Assembly: GCF_003352045.1 (NCBI RefSeq) | Contig: NZ_CP025815.1 | Span: forward strand, 930,001-994,000 | Direction: 5' to 3' | Length of the DNA stretch: 64,000 nucleotides | From: Sulfitobacter sp. JL08 | Lineage (GTDB): Bacteria > Pseudomonadota > Alphaproteobacteria > Rhodobacterales > Rhodobacteraceae | Part shown: positions 51,825 through 61,010 of the stretch, one piece after another | Layout: every line of letters begins with the position of its first letter | Position numbering within the stretch: position 1 is the stretch's first letter | Position numbers and translations under genes: made by a program | Notes under the pieces: generated by a model | Told to the model about the DNA's origin: nothing | Databases searched by the model: none | What the model saw: the letters and a program-made list of their open reading frames with translations, nothing else

Positions 51825-53332
51825 GCGCGCCCAACATCCTGATTTTTATGGTTGACCAGTTGAACGGCACGCTGTTTCCCGACGGACCTGCCGATTGGCT
51901 TCATGCGCCAAACCTGAAAAAGCTGGCCGCCCGGTCCACAAGGTTTGCAAACACATATACCGCATCGCCACTTTGCGCACCGGGGCGGGCATCTTTCATG
52001 TCGGGGCAATTGCCATCCGCCACGCGCGTCTACGACAACGCCGCCGAATTCGCATCCAGTATCCCGACCTACGCGCACCATCTGCGCCGTGCGGGATATC
52101 AGACCTGCCTGTCAGGCAAGATGCATTTTGTCGGCCCTGACCAATTGCACGGCTTTGAAGAACGCCTGACCACCGATATCTACCCCGCCGATTTCGGCTG
52201 GACGCCTGATTACCGCAAACCGGGTGAACGTATAGAATGGTGGTATCACAACATGGGCTCTGTCACGGGTGCGGGCGTGGCCGAAATATCAAACCAGATG
52301 GAATATGACGACGAGGTCGCCTACAACGCCACGCGCAAGGTGTACGATCTGGCGCGCGGACACGATGATCGGCCATGGTGCCTGACGGTCAGCTTTACCC
52401 ATCCGCATGACCCTTATGTCGCGCGCCGGAAGTACTGGGACATGTACGCCGATTGCGATCATCTGCTGCCCGAAATTGGCACGATGCCCTATGAAAAACA
52501 GGACAGCCATTCAAAACGCATTTTCGATGCCAATGACTGGCGCAGCTTTGACATTACGGCAGATGATATCCAGCGCGCGCGGCGCGCCTATTTCGCGAAT
52601 ATCAGCTATCTGGACGACAAGATCGGCGAGGTGATGGAAGCGCTGGAAACGACCGGACAAGAGGCGATCATCCTGTTTGTGTCAGATCACGGCGATATGC
52701 TGGGCGAGCGCGGATTGTGGTTCAAAATGTCGTTCTTCGAAGGGTCGTCGCGTGTTCCGCTGATGATCTGCGCGCCTGGTGTGATGAAACACGAACTGGT
52801 GGAAACGCCTGTCTCGACAATCGACGTGTGCCCGACCCTGTGTGATCTGGCAGGGGTCAGCATGGACGAGGTGATGCCATGGACAACCGGCGAAAGCCTT
52901 GTTCATCTGGGGCAGGGCGGGCAGCGCACCAGCCCTGTGGCGATGGAATACGCCGCCGAAGGATCCTACGCGCCGCTGGTGTCCCTGCGCTATGGAAAGT
53001 GGAAATACAACCGCTGTACGCTGGATCCCGACCAGCTGTTCGATCTGGATGCTGATCCGCATGAACTGACCAATCTGGCAGATCACCCCGACCATCAGGG
53101 CACAGTGCAAAGCCTGCGCGCCAAGGCCGACGCCAGATGGGATCTGGACCGGTTCGACAGCGAAGTCCGCGAAAGCCAGGCCCGCCGCTGGGTTGTATAC
53201 GAAGCGTTGCGCCAGGGCGGGTATTATCCATGGGATTACCAACCGCTGCAAAAAGCATCGGAACGCTACATGCGCAACCACATGGATCTGAACGTGGTCG
53301 AGGAAAACCAGCGTTTTCCGCGCGGCGACTGA
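51821..53332 (+). CDS. betC: Choline-sulfatase
   Basis: This 503-residue type I sulfatase releases choline from choline-O-sulfate. The formylglycine motif is CAPGR with Cys52 as the residue to be oxidised. Metal ligands fit FMVDQLNG at the N-terminus and FVSDHGDMLGERGLW. Length and C-terminus fit BetC. It lets the cell use sulfated choline for betaine, with free sulfate as by-product. ATG at 51821 overlaps the betI stop. Confidence 0.95.
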   Translation: MSAPNILIFMVDQLNGTLFPDGPADWLHAPNLKKLAARSTRFANTYTASPLCAPGRASFMSGQLPSATRVYDNAAEFASSIPTYAHHLRRAGYQTCLSGKMHFVGPDQLHGFEERLTTDIYPADFGWTPDYRKPGERIEWWYHNMGSVTGAGVAEISNQMEYDDEVAYNATRKVYDLARGHDDRPWCLTVSFTHPHDPYVARRKYWDMYADCDHLLPEIGTMPYEKQDSHSKRIFDANDWRSFDITADDIQRARRAYFANISYLDDKIGEVMEALETTGQEAIILFVSDHGDMLGERGLWFKMSFFEGSSRVPLMICAPGVMKHELVETPVSTIDVCPTLCDLAGVSMDEVMPWTTGESLVHLGQGGQRTSPVAMEYAAEGSYAPLVSLRYGKWKYNRCTLDPDQLFDLDADPHELTNLADHPDHQGTVQSLRAKADARWDLDRFDSEVRESQARRWVVYEALRQGGYYPWDYQPLQKASERYMRNHMDLNVVEENQRFPRGD

Positions 53333-53424
53333 TCGGATAGCAGCAGCGCCATGTTCCAGATCTTCCTCAAACAACGATCCCGCATTGCGCACCGGAACGC
53401 GCGCCTGCGGGGCAGGGCAAACCA

Positions 53425-54090
53425 ATGACACAGACCCCGGAACTGACCGTCTATGGGCGCGCCAATTCATCAAATGTGCAAGCCGTGATGTGGGGCCTGA
53501 CCGAACTGGGCCTGTCCGCACAACGGCTGGATTACGGCCATGTGCACGGCGGCACCGGTACGCCCGAATTTCGCGCCATGTCGCCGCACGGGCGTGTGCC
53601 TGTCCTGCGCGACGGGGGTGTCGTGATCTGGGAAAGCTGTGCGATCCTGCGTTATCTGGCGTCGCGCTATGGCGATGGCGGTGCGTTCTGGCCTGCTGAT
53701 CCGGCGGCGCGCGCGCAGGTCGATATGTGGGCCGAATGGTCCAAACTGTCCCTTGCATTGGGCTTTACCACGCCGATTTTCTGGCCCCGCGTCCGGTTTT
53801 CTGCCAACGACCGGGACGAGGCCGCACTGTCACAGGCCATTGTCGCGTTCGAAACTGAACTGGACAAGCTGGAGGATGTGTTTGTGACGCGCGATTTCGT
53901 TGCGGGGGATCAGTTCAGCCTTGCCGATGTGATCGCAGGCCATCTGATGCATCGCTATTATGACATTGATATTCGACGCAAACCCCTTGCGCGTGTCGCG
54001 GATTGGTATGCACGTTTGTCCGCGCGTCCGGCCTATCGCGAACATGTCATGATCAGCTACAGCGCGCTGGCCCATCCGGAGGCCGGATGA
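53425..54090 (+). CDS. Glutathione S-transferase family protein
   Basis: This 221-residue protein has an N-terminal thioredoxin-like domain ([24 protein letters not shown], then [27 protein letters not shown], with the cis-Pro and Glu-Ser glutathione-site pair) and an all-helical C-terminal domain. The active-site position has Ser/Asn (RANSSN). It lies within the bet operon, and its stop overlaps the start of betA. A link with choline oxidation is not established. Confidence 0.92.
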   Translation: MTQTPELTVYGRANSSNVQAVMWGLTELGLSAQRLDYGHVHGGTGTPEFRAMSPHGRVPVLRDGGVVIWESCAILRYLASRYGDGGAFWPADPAARAQVDMWAEWSKLSLALGFTTPIFWPRVRFSANDRDEAALSQAIVAFETELDKLEDVFVTRDFVAGDQFSLADVIAGHLMHRYYDIDIRRKPLARVADWYARLSARPAYREHVMISYSALAHPEAG

Positions 54091-55748
54091 TGGAGGCCGA
54101 TTTTGTCATCGTCGGCGCCGGCAGCGCGGGATGTGCCATAGCCTATCGGCTGACCAAGGCAGGGGCTTCGGTTCTGGTGATCGAACACGGCGGTACCGAT
54201 GCCGGTCCGTTCATCCAGATGCCTGCCGCCCTGTCCTATCCGATGAACATGAAGCGCTATGACTGGGGCTACAAATCCGAACCCGAGCCGCATCTGGGCG
54301 GGCGCCGCCTGGCCTGTCCGCGTGGCAAGGTGATCGGGGGGTCATCTTCGATCAACGGGATGGTCTATGTGCGCGGCCATGCAATGGATTTCGATCACTG
54401 GGCCGAAGCGGGCGCCGATGGCTGGGCCTATGCCGATGTGCTGCCCTATTACAAGCGGATGGAACACTGGCACGATGGCGGCCATGGCGGGGATACCGAA
54501 TGGCGCGGCAAGGATGGCCCGCTGCACGTCACCCGCGGCCCGCGACAGAACCCGCTATACGAGGCCTTTGTCAAAAGTGGCCAGCAAGCGGGATACGAGG
54601 TGACCGGTGATTACAACGGGGAAAAGCAGGAAGGCTTTGGCCCGATGGAGCAGACTGTCTGGAACGGCCGGCGCTGGTCAGCGGCCAATGCCTATCTGCG
54701 TCCGGCGTTGAAGCATCCCAATTGCGATCTTGTGCGCGCCCTCGCGCGGCGTGTCGTGATCACTGACGGCAAGGCCACCGGTGTTGAAATCGAACGAGGC
54801 GGGCGCGTTGAAGTGATCCATGCCCGCCGTGAGGTGATTTTGGCCGCATCCTCGATCAATTCGCCCAAACTTCTGATGTTGTCGGGGATCGGGGCGGGCG
54901 CACATCTGGCCGAACACGGCATCGACGTTGTCGCCGACCGCCCCGGTGTCGGCGCCAACCTTCAGGACCATCTGGAACTTTATCTGCAAATGGCGGCCAG
55001 CCAGCCGATTACGCTCTATAAGCACTGGAACCTGATCAGCAAGGGTGTGATCGGCGCGCAATGGCTGTTCACCAAAACCGGTCTTGGTGCATCCAACCAG
55101 TTTGAAAGCGCGGCGTTCATCCGCAGCCGTGCGGGCGTGCCCTATCCGGACATTCAGTATCACTTCCTGCCGATGGCGGTGCGCTATGACGGGCAGGCGG
55201 CAGCAGAGGGGCACGGATTTCAGGCCCATACCGGCCCGATGCGGTCCGCGTCACGCGGGGCTGTCACGTTGCGCTCTGCCGATCCAAAAGACGATCCGCG
55301 CATTCTGTTCAACTACATGTCCGATCCGCAGGACTGGGAAGATTTTCGCACCTGTATCCGCCTGACCCGTGAAATTTTCGCCCAAGAGGCATTCAAACCC
55401 TTCGTCAAACACGAAATCCAGCCCGGCGCGGCGTTGCAATCAGATGATGAACTGAACGGGTTCATCCGTGAACACGTCGAAAGCGCCTATCACCCCTGTG
55501 GCACCTGCCGGATGGGGCGTGCCTCGGACAAAAACGCGGTGGTCAACCCGCAGGGCCAGGTAATCGGGGTGGACGGGTTGCGTGTGGCCGATAGCAGCAT
55601 TTTCCCGCGCATCACCAATGGCAACCTGAATGCGCCGTCGATCATGGTGGGGGAAAAGATATCGGATCACATACTGGGGCTTGATCCGTTGCCGCGCGCC
55701 AATGACCGGCCTTGGATTCATCCCGATTGGAAAACATCGCAACGATAG
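54090..55748 (+). CDS. betA: Choline dehydrogenase
   Basis: This 552-residue GMC flavoenzyme opens with [20 protein letters not shown] (FAD-binding). It has [22 protein letters not shown], the second GMC signature [15 protein letters not shown], and a C-terminal GTCRMG followed by [24 protein letters not shown], with the catalytic His/Asn region. It oxidises choline to betaine aldehyde and on to betaine. GGAGG seven bases before ATG 54090 is preferred to ATG 54087. betB is not found nearby. Confidence 0.95.
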   Translation: MEADFVIVGAGSAGCAIAYRLTKAGASVLVIEHGGTDAGPFIQMPAALSYPMNMKRYDWGYKSEPEPHLGGRRLACPRGKVIGGSSSINGMVYVRGHAMDFDHWAEAGADGWAYADVLPYYKRMEHWHDGGHGGDTEWRGKDGPLHVTRGPRQNPLYEAFVKSGQQAGYEVTGDYNGEKQEGFGPMEQTVWNGRRWSAANAYLRPALKHPNCDLVRALARRVVITDGKATGVEIERGGRVEVIHARREVILAASSINSPKLLMLSGIGAGAHLAEHGIDVVADRPGVGANLQDHLELYLQMAASQPITLYKHWNLISKGVIGAQWLFTKTGLGASNQFESAAFIRSRAGVPYPDIQYHFLPMAVRYDGQAAAEGHGFQAHTGPMRSASRGAVTLRSADPKDDPRILFNYMSDPQDWEDFRTCIRLTREIFAQEAFKPFVKHEIQPGAALQSDDELNGFIREHVESAYHPCGTCRMGRASDKNAVVNPQGQVIGVDGLRVADSSIFPRITNGNLNAPSIMVGEKISDHILGLDPLPRANDRPWIHPDWKTSQR

Positions 55749-55772
55749 GGCGTATCTGGCCTGCTTTTGGCT

Positions 55773-55812
55773 AAAAAAAACGAGGCGGAAAATTATGGAG
55801 TTTCCCGCCTCG
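55773..55812 (-). terminator. Intrinsic terminator of the radical SAM gene
   Basis: On the minus strand a stem of CGAGGCGG with CCGCCTCG (plus an AAA/TTT extension across a bulge) is followed by eight T residues. It lies 28 bases after the radical SAM stop and faces the betA end. Confidence 0.88.
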
Positions 55813-55840
55813 CCTTGAATCTGGTCCTATCAATCGGCTG

Positions 55841-56893
55841 TCAGTGCAGATCGACCTTGAAGCCCATGTTTTCGGCGTTGCTGTAGGAACAGCCTTTGCA
55901 AATGTCGAACTGTTTCAGATAGCCCTTTTTGCGCGCGGCTGCCGCTTCGTCTGAACGGTAGGCCGCGACAAAGCCGCCTTCGCCGACATTGGGCAATTCG
56001 ATGACGCGGTCGTAATCGATACAGCACAGGCCCAGATCGCCGTTCCAGAACACCACCGACTGATAAAGCGGTACGGTGCAAAGCGAGCGGGCAACTTCGG
56101 TCGGGTGACGCAGCAATTCCTTGCTCTTGGGCAGAAAGTGGCTGAATTCGCGCTTCTGTTCTTCGCTTGTGTAGGATCCGATGCTGAAGGTCTTGAACCG
56201 GATGCGGTCAAATCCTGCCTCGCGCGCCCAGACTTCGATGTCTTTCATCTGGGTTTCGGAATAGCCGGTCAGCAACGTCTGCAATACGCATTTGGGGTGC
56301 TTGGTGCCCAACCGTTTGCGCGTGTTCAGGAACATTTCGATGTTGGCTTTGACCTCGTCGAAATCGGAATTGACGCGATAGGCTTCCTGCGCCTCTTTCG
56401 AAAATCCGTCCATGCACAGGTTTACCCGGTCCAGCCCGGCTAGGATCAGACGTTCCGACATTTCTTCGGTCAGTTTGGTGCAGTTCGTGCTGAGATAGGT
56501 TTCGTGTCCGTTTTCGTGGGCATAGGCCACAAATTCCGGCAGATCCTTGTTCATTGTCGGTTCGCCGGAAAAGCTGAAATACATGGCGGGCTTTTTGGCT
56601 TCGTTCTTAAAATCGTCCACAATGCCCTTGAACACGTCCAGCTTCATCATGCCGCGTTTGCGGGTCATGGCGAATGTAACGGGGCAGACAGGGCAGCGCA
56701 GATTGCAGCTGTTGGTGGCGTCGATGATGATGATTGTCGGCAGCCGTTTGAAATAGGACAGCGGCAGCATTTGCGCAAAGAACTGGGTGGCCCGCGTTTT
56801 CATTGACGGTTTGGAACCGTCAAAGATCGGCGGATTTACACCCGGTGCATCGACCCGCGCGACAGGTTTCGTGATTGTTTTCAGAAAAGACAT
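55841..56893 (-). CDS. Radical SAM/SPASM domain protein of unknown substrate
   Basis: This 350-residue protein has the radical SAM motif C-x3-C-x2-C at Cys63, Cys67 and Cys70 (SCNLRCPVC), preceded by IIIIDAT, then YFSFSGEPTMN (the GGE-type SAM loop) and LSTNCTKL. The C-terminal SPASM region has cysteines in SLCTVPLYQSVVFWNGDLGLCCIDYD and ICKGCSYSNAEN for auxiliary clusters. SPASM proteins often modify peptides or sugars. No small precursor peptide or partner is adjacent. GAGG six bases upstream supports the start. Confidence 0.9.
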   Translation of the reverse strand: MSFLKTITKPVARVDAPGVNPPIFDGSKPSMKTRATQFFAQMLPLSYFKRLPTIIIIDATNSCNLRCPVCPVTFAMTRKRGMMKLDVFKGIVDDFKNEAKKPAMYFSFSGEPTMNKDLPEFVAYAHENGHETYLSTNCTKLTEEMSERLILAGLDRVNLCMDGFSKEAQEAYRVNSDFDEVKANIEMFLNTRKRLGTKHPKCVLQTLLTGYSETQMKDIEVWAREAGFDRIRFKTFSIGSYTSEEQKREFSHFLPKSKELLRHPTEVARSLCTVPLYQSVVFWNGDLGLCCIDYDRVIELPNVGEGGFVAAYRSDEAAAARKKGYLKQFDICKGCSYSNAENMGFKVDLH

Positions 56894-57082
56894 GGTGGGC
56901 CTCGCTAAAGCGACATTTCATTTGTGTATTACCTGCCAGACCCCGCCCTGAATGGCAAGGCGATGGCGCCGCTGCAGGGCTGGAAATTCGCCGGCTACAG
57001 GCGAAATGGCAATTTGCAACAGAGTTTCGCCTGACCGTGACTTCGGCTTGTGGCGGCTCCGGGGCTGGCCCATATTAACACA

Positions 57083-57745
57083 ATGTTAAGAATTTGTTTT
57101 GCCTTCGTTCTTGCGCTTTCAAGCATATCACTGGCCCCTGCGCTGGCTGATGTCACCGGAAGAGTGCACGTCATTGATGGTGACACATTCGATGTTGGCA
57201 AGACGCGGGTGCGCCTTTTCGGGATCGACGCGCCCGAAACGGATCAGGATTGTGCCGATGCGCAGAATGCCAACTGGCCCTGCGGCGAATGGGTCAGCGC
57301 CCAGGTGCGCGCGCTTTATCAGGGCAAAAAGGCGGCCTGCCAGCAGATTGATCGCGATCGCTATGGGCGCGTTGTCGCACGCTGTAGCGTGGACGGGGCC
57401 GATGTAGGGCGCACATTGGTGTCTGCCGGTCTTGCCTTTGCCTATCGCCGCTATTCGATGGATTACGATCTGGACGAAAAAGGCGCTGCCGTGAATGCGC
57501 GTGGCCTGCATGCCAGCCGCGTTCAGTCGCCCGAACAGTTTCGCGCCGCGCGCACAACCGGACGTGTCGCGCCGAATGACGACTGTGTCATCAAAGGCAA
57601 TATATCGTCCAAAGGCACCCGCATCTATCACGTTCCGGGGCAGGTGGATTACGAAAAAACCGGCATAAACACCGCCAAGGGCGAACGCTGGTTCTGCACC
57701 GAGGCTGACGCGCGTAAGGCCGGGTGGCGGGCGGCAAAACGGTGA
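57083..57745 (+). CDS. Secreted thermonuclease-like (SNase) protein
   Basis: This 220-residue protein has a signal peptide (MLRICFAFVLALSSISLAPALA). The nuclease domain is VIDGDTFDVGKTRVRLFGIDAPETDQ (calcium Asp and catalytic Arg) and DRYGRVVARC. The C-terminus (CVIKGNISSKGTRIYHVPG, GERWFCTEADARKAGWR) is an extension often found in proteobacterial SNase homologues. It probably degrades extracellular nucleic acid. ATG at 57083 is used because it gives the signal peptide; there is no clear ribosome site. Confidence 0.9.
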   Translation: MLRICFAFVLALSSISLAPALADVTGRVHVIDGDTFDVGKTRVRLFGIDAPETDQDCADAQNANWPCGEWVSAQVRALYQGKKAACQQIDRDRYGRVVARCSVDGADVGRTLVSAGLAFAYRRYSMDYDLDEKGAAVNARGLHASRVQSPEQFRAARTTGRVAPNDDCVIKGNISSKGTRIYHVPGQVDYEKTGINTAKGERWFCTEADARKAGWRAAKR

Positions 57746-57845
57746 TGCGCGCCACAAATGTCGGGCCGGACTTGATGCGTATCAAAGAACACGGGCATTC
57801 CAAAATGCTAGGGTGATGCGCAACACAATAAAACGGAGTATGTTG

Positions 57846-58085
57846 ATGTCTCACACCCCCCACGAATTGCACGAAGAATTCCCTGACAAGGCGGAAGCCA
57901 TCAGCACCCTGAAACAAACGGATGCACATTTTGCCAAACTCGCGGATGAATACCACGAAGTGAACCGCGCCGTGCACCGGGCCGAGACCAATGTCGAACC
58001 AATGGACAATCTGGCCGAGGTCGCATTGCGCAAGCAGCGCGCGGCCTTGAAAGACGAAATTTGGGGTTATCTTTCCAAATCCTGA
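57846..58085 (+). CDS. YdcH family (DUF465) protein
   Basis: This 79-residue helical protein of the DUF465/YdcH family has LHEEFPDKAEAISTLKQTDAHFAKLADEYHEVNRAVHRAE and LRKQRAALKDEIWGYL. It forms a helical hairpin or coiled coil in related structures; the function is unknown. GGAG seven bases upstream fixes the start at 57846. Confidence 0.92.
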   Translation: MSHTPHELHEEFPDKAEAISTLKQTDAHFAKLADEYHEVNRAVHRAETNVEPMDNLAEVALRKQRAALKDEIWGYLSKS

Positions 58086-58093
58086 GTGAAGCA

Positions 58094-58140
58094 GCGCGGC
58101 GTGTTGTTTTTAATTTACCTCGTAAGGCAACACGCCGCGC
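58094..58140. terminator. Long perfect stem over the pccR stop codon
   Basis: GCGCGGCGTGTTG (58094-58106) and CAACACGCCGCGC (58128-58140) form a perfect 13-base stem. The 21-base loop includes the TAA of the minus-strand regulator, and one arm is coding. It lies between converging genes and is probably a bidirectional terminator. Confidence 0.75.
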
Positions 58141-59510
58141 TCGTTCGGTTTGATCGTTAAACGCCGTTCAAGCGGCGGAACGGACCGTTGATGGCAGGTC
58201 TTGCGTTCGCAGATGCGACAGGAAATGCCGATGGGTTCGAATGCGCTGTCCTGTCCCAGATCAAGACTGTCCGCATAAACCAGCGATCGCGCGTGTTTCA
58301 CCTCGCAGCCCAGGGCAATCGCATAGCGGCGCACGGGCGCTCCGAAAGATCCCCCCGATTTGGACACATCCCGCGCCAGCGAAATATAACGCACGCCATC
58401 CGGCGTTTCCGCCAGCTGGCGCAGAAACCGCCCCGGTGTTTCAAAGGCGCGGTGCACATTCCACAACGGACACGCCCCGCCAAATCGGGCAAATTGCAGC
58501 CGCGTTGCCGAATGGCGTTTGGTGATCGTGCCGGCTTGATCAACACGCACAAAGAAGAAGGGAATGCCCTTGGCCCCAGGTCGTTGCAGCGTGGACAGGC
58601 GGTGCGCCACCTGTTCAACAGACGCCCCGAACCGCGCCGCCAGAACCTCAAGATCGTGGCGGCATTCCTGGGCCGCGGCCAGAAAAAGCCCGTAGGGCAT
58701 CAGCGATGCGCCCGCATAATAGTTGGCCAGCCCGATCTTTGCGATTGCGCGTGCTTCGTCCGACTGAAAGCGTGCGAAATCCAGCGTTGCTTCCAGCAGT
58801 TTGTCCTGGGTCAGCAGCGCCACCTGCAACAGCGCCTGAAACGTCTGGGTTTCCGGCGCGGCACGGGCCGACAGGCGCAAGATACCGACGTCCGGATCGT
58901 AGCTGCGCAAAGCCGCCTGTTGCACGAACTCGACCTTCACACCGCCCGCTTTCAGCTGCGCCAATGCAAGGACGCGGATGTCTTGGGATGGTTCCTGTCC
59001 GGTGGCAAACCGTTCCGCGGCGCGGTCCACCGCGTCAATGTAATTGTCGCAGTAATGAAAGAAATCGCGCACCTCGTCCCACGGGCTGGCCTGCATCCGC
59101 GCATCTTCGCGTCCCAATGCCTCGTCCAGCGATGCAAGCCGTTCGTGGGTTTGCCGGTAGGCGCGGTGCAATTCGATAAAGGCGCGTGCCAGCGCCGGCG
59201 CGTTCGAGGCGGTCAGGCGCAGATCGGCCAGCGGCGGCGCGGCTTCGGCAAAGACCGGATCGGCCAGCGCCTCGCGCATGTCGCTGACCAGCCGTTCACT
59301 GTCACCGGTGCTGAGTTCGGTCACATCCAGCCCGAATTCCTGCGCCAGCGCCAGAACCACCGTCGTGCTGACAGGGCGGTTGTTGTTTTCCATCTGGTTC
59401 AGATAGGGCAGCGACACGCCCAGCTTGGCGGCGAAATCCTTTTGCGTCAGCCCCATACGGGTGCGCATATCGCGCAGTTTCGCGCCTGCATAAAGTTTCT
59501 GGGTGGCCAT
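58110..59510 (-). CDS. pccR: Short-chain acyl-CoA-responsive regulator (ScfR/PccR type)
   Basis: This 466-residue regulator has an N-terminal XRE helix-turn-helix at about 8-65 (GAKLRDMRTRMGLTQKDFAAKLGVSLPYLNQMENNNRP). A long central domain resembles the IrrE-linked/DUF955-related part, and a C-terminal ScfR domain has RICERKTCHQRSVPPLERR with conserved Cys. Rhodobacter sphaeroides PccR of this family controls propionyl-CoA carboxylase genes. Here pccB lies close by, and TTTGCAAA-type sites stand before both genes. ATG at 59510 follows AAGGTG. The longer start at 59525 is less likely. Confidence 0.9.
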   Translation of the reverse strand: MATQKLYAGAKLRDMRTRMGLTQKDFAAKLGVSLPYLNQMENNNRPVSTTVVLALAQEFGLDVTELSTGDSERLVSDMREALADPVFAEAAPPLADLRLTASNAPALARAFIELHRAYRQTHERLASLDEALGREDARMQASPWDEVRDFFHYCDNYIDAVDRAAERFATGQEPSQDIRVLALAQLKAGGVKVEFVQQAALRSYDPDVGILRLSARAAPETQTFQALLQVALLTQDKLLEATLDFARFQSDEARAIAKIGLANYYAGASLMPYGLFLAAAQECRHDLEVLAARFGASVEQVAHRLSTLQRPGAKGIPFFFVRVDQAGTITKRHSATRLQFARFGGACPLWNVHRAFETPGRFLRQLAETPDGVRYISLARDVSKSGGSFGAPVRRYAIALGCEVKHARSLVYADSLDLGQDSAFEPIGISCRICERKTCHQRSVPPLERRLTIKPNERGVLPYEVN

Positions 59511-59518
59511 GTCGCACC

Positions 59519-59556
59519 TTTGCAAATTTGCATCTGCCTGATGCTAACTTTGCAAA
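59519..59556. promoter_or_regulatory. ScfR-type operators upstream of pccR
   Basis: TTTGCAAATTTGCA at 59519-59532 and TTTGCAAA at 59549-59556 lie in the 76-base gap between the MFS gene and pccR. This suggests autoregulation. Confidence 0.7.
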
Positions 59557-59586
59557 GACCTGGCTGCAATCGCTATTGCCGGGGCG

Positions 59587-60822
59587 CTAAAGGCCCAGTT
59601 GTTTTTCGCGGAACACGACATACCGGATGCAGACCACGGACAATGCCGACGTGATGAACATGATCCAGAGCAACGGCAGCGCGCCCGTTTCCGGTGCCAG
59701 CATCGCGCCCGCCAATGCGCTAAGCGCGGCACCGCCCCCGATCATGATCGCCCCGCCTAATCCGGATGCCGTACCGGCCAGATGCGGGCGGACCGACAAC
59801 ATTCCGGCGGTGGCGTTGGGGATGCACAAACCGTTGCCCAGCCCCACAAAGGTCATCAACCCGAAAAACACTAATGCGCTTCCCTGTCCGGCAAGGAAAA
59901 TCAACAGCGACAGGCCAAGGCCAAAGCTGCACAGGCCGCAGCCCCACTGGATCATTGCGTTGATACCGAACCGCGTGGCGAACCGGCCGGTCAGGAAATT
60001 GCCGACGAAATATCCGATGGCGGGTGCGCCAAAGTAGATGCCAAGCGTGCTGGGCGACATGCCGAACACTTCGGAACCGACAAAGGGCGCGCCGCCCAGA
60101 TAGGCAAAGAACGCCCCCGACGACAGGCCCGAGGACAGCGAATAGCCCCAGAACCGCGGAGCGCGCAGAAGTTCGGGATATTCGCGGTATTGCTGGCCCA
60201 GCGTACGCCCGCTTTTGGCGGCGGTTTCGCCCAGATCGGCATAGGTCAGCACCAGCGTCAGTGCGCCCATGCCGAACAGCGCCCAGAAACTGGCGCGCCA
60301 TCCGAACGCTTCGTCCAGCACGCCGCCGATTGCCGGGCTGATCATCGGCACGATGGCCATGCCCATCGTGACATAGCCGATCATCGAAGCGGCGCGATCC
60401 TGCGGGTACATATCGCGCACCACGGCACGGCTAAGGACCATGGCAATGGCAACCACGGCCTGACACATGCGGAAGAACAAGAACACCTCGGCGCTGGGCG
60501 CATAGAGACAGCCCAGTGTGGCCAGCAGGAACAGGCCCAAGCCCCACAACAGGACAGGGCGCCGCCCGAACTTGTCCGAGATTGGCCCGACGATGATCTG
60601 CATCACCGCGTTGACCCCAAGATACACCGCCACCGAAAGCTGCATCAGCCGGTAATCGGTCTGGAAATAGTCGGTCATGTTGGGCAGGCTGGGCAGAAAG
60701 ATGTTCATCGCCATCGCCGAGATACTGGCAAGCAGGATCAGCGTGGCAATATGCGGAGCGGTGGTGCGGTCCAGAAATCGAACAGCCGGCGCTTGCGCAG
60801 TCTGGGGTGACGCATCGGGCAT
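59587..60822 (-). CDS. Bcr/CflA-type MFS drug-resistance transporter
   Basis: This 411-residue transporter with twelve helices has IFLPSLPNMTDYFQTD in helix 1 (typical of Bcr/CflA) and VGPISDKFGRRPVLLWG as the MFS loop motif. It would export drugs or metabolites by proton antiport. It is upstream of pccR in the same orientation, with operators between, so it need not be coregulated. A second pair of operators lies behind its start. Confidence 0.92.
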   Translation of the reverse strand: MPDASPQTAQAPAVRFLDRTTAPHIATLILLASISAMAMNIFLPSLPNMTDYFQTDYRLMQLSVAVYLGVNAVMQIIVGPISDKFGRRPVLLWGLGLFLLATLGCLYAPSAEVFLFFRMCQAVVAIAMVLSRAVVRDMYPQDRAASMIGYVTMGMAIVPMISPAIGGVLDEAFGWRASFWALFGMGALTLVLTYADLGETAAKSGRTLGQQYREYPELLRAPRFWGYSLSSGLSSGAFFAYLGGAPFVGSEVFGMSPSTLGIYFGAPAIGYFVGNFLTGRFATRFGINAMIQWGCGLCSFGLGLSLLIFLAGQGSALVFFGLMTFVGLGNGLCIPNATAGMLSVRPHLAGTASGLGGAIMIGGGAALSALAGAMLAPETGALPLLWIMFITSALSVVCIRYVVFREKQLGL

Positions 60823-60891
60823 GACCCAGACCTATGCCCGAGCCGCGGGCTTGTCCAGACGAAATGAACTGATCAGTTCAAAGTGAGCGTA

Positions 60892-60948
60892 TTTGCAAAT
60901 TTGCATTATGCAGAAACGCTTTGGAAAATGATTTGCAAATTTGCCAAA
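60892..60948. promoter_or_regulatory. ScfR-type operators upstream of pccB
   Basis: TTTGCAAATTTGCA (60892-60905) and TTTGCAAATTTGCCAAA (60932-60948) lie in the 188-base spacer before pccB and also behind the divergent MFS gene. They match the sites before pccR and fit propionyl-CoA-dependent activation. Confidence 0.75.
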
Positions 60949-61010
60949 TTGGCCTTTGGCCGCAGCGCAGAAATGTTTAAGGTCACGCAACATTGCAAAA
61001 GGGTCCTGCC

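Noticed and set aside
58188-59654. Plus-strand frame of 488 codons opposite pccR
   Set aside because: Antisense of a well-recognised regulator, with composition typical of a shadow frame.
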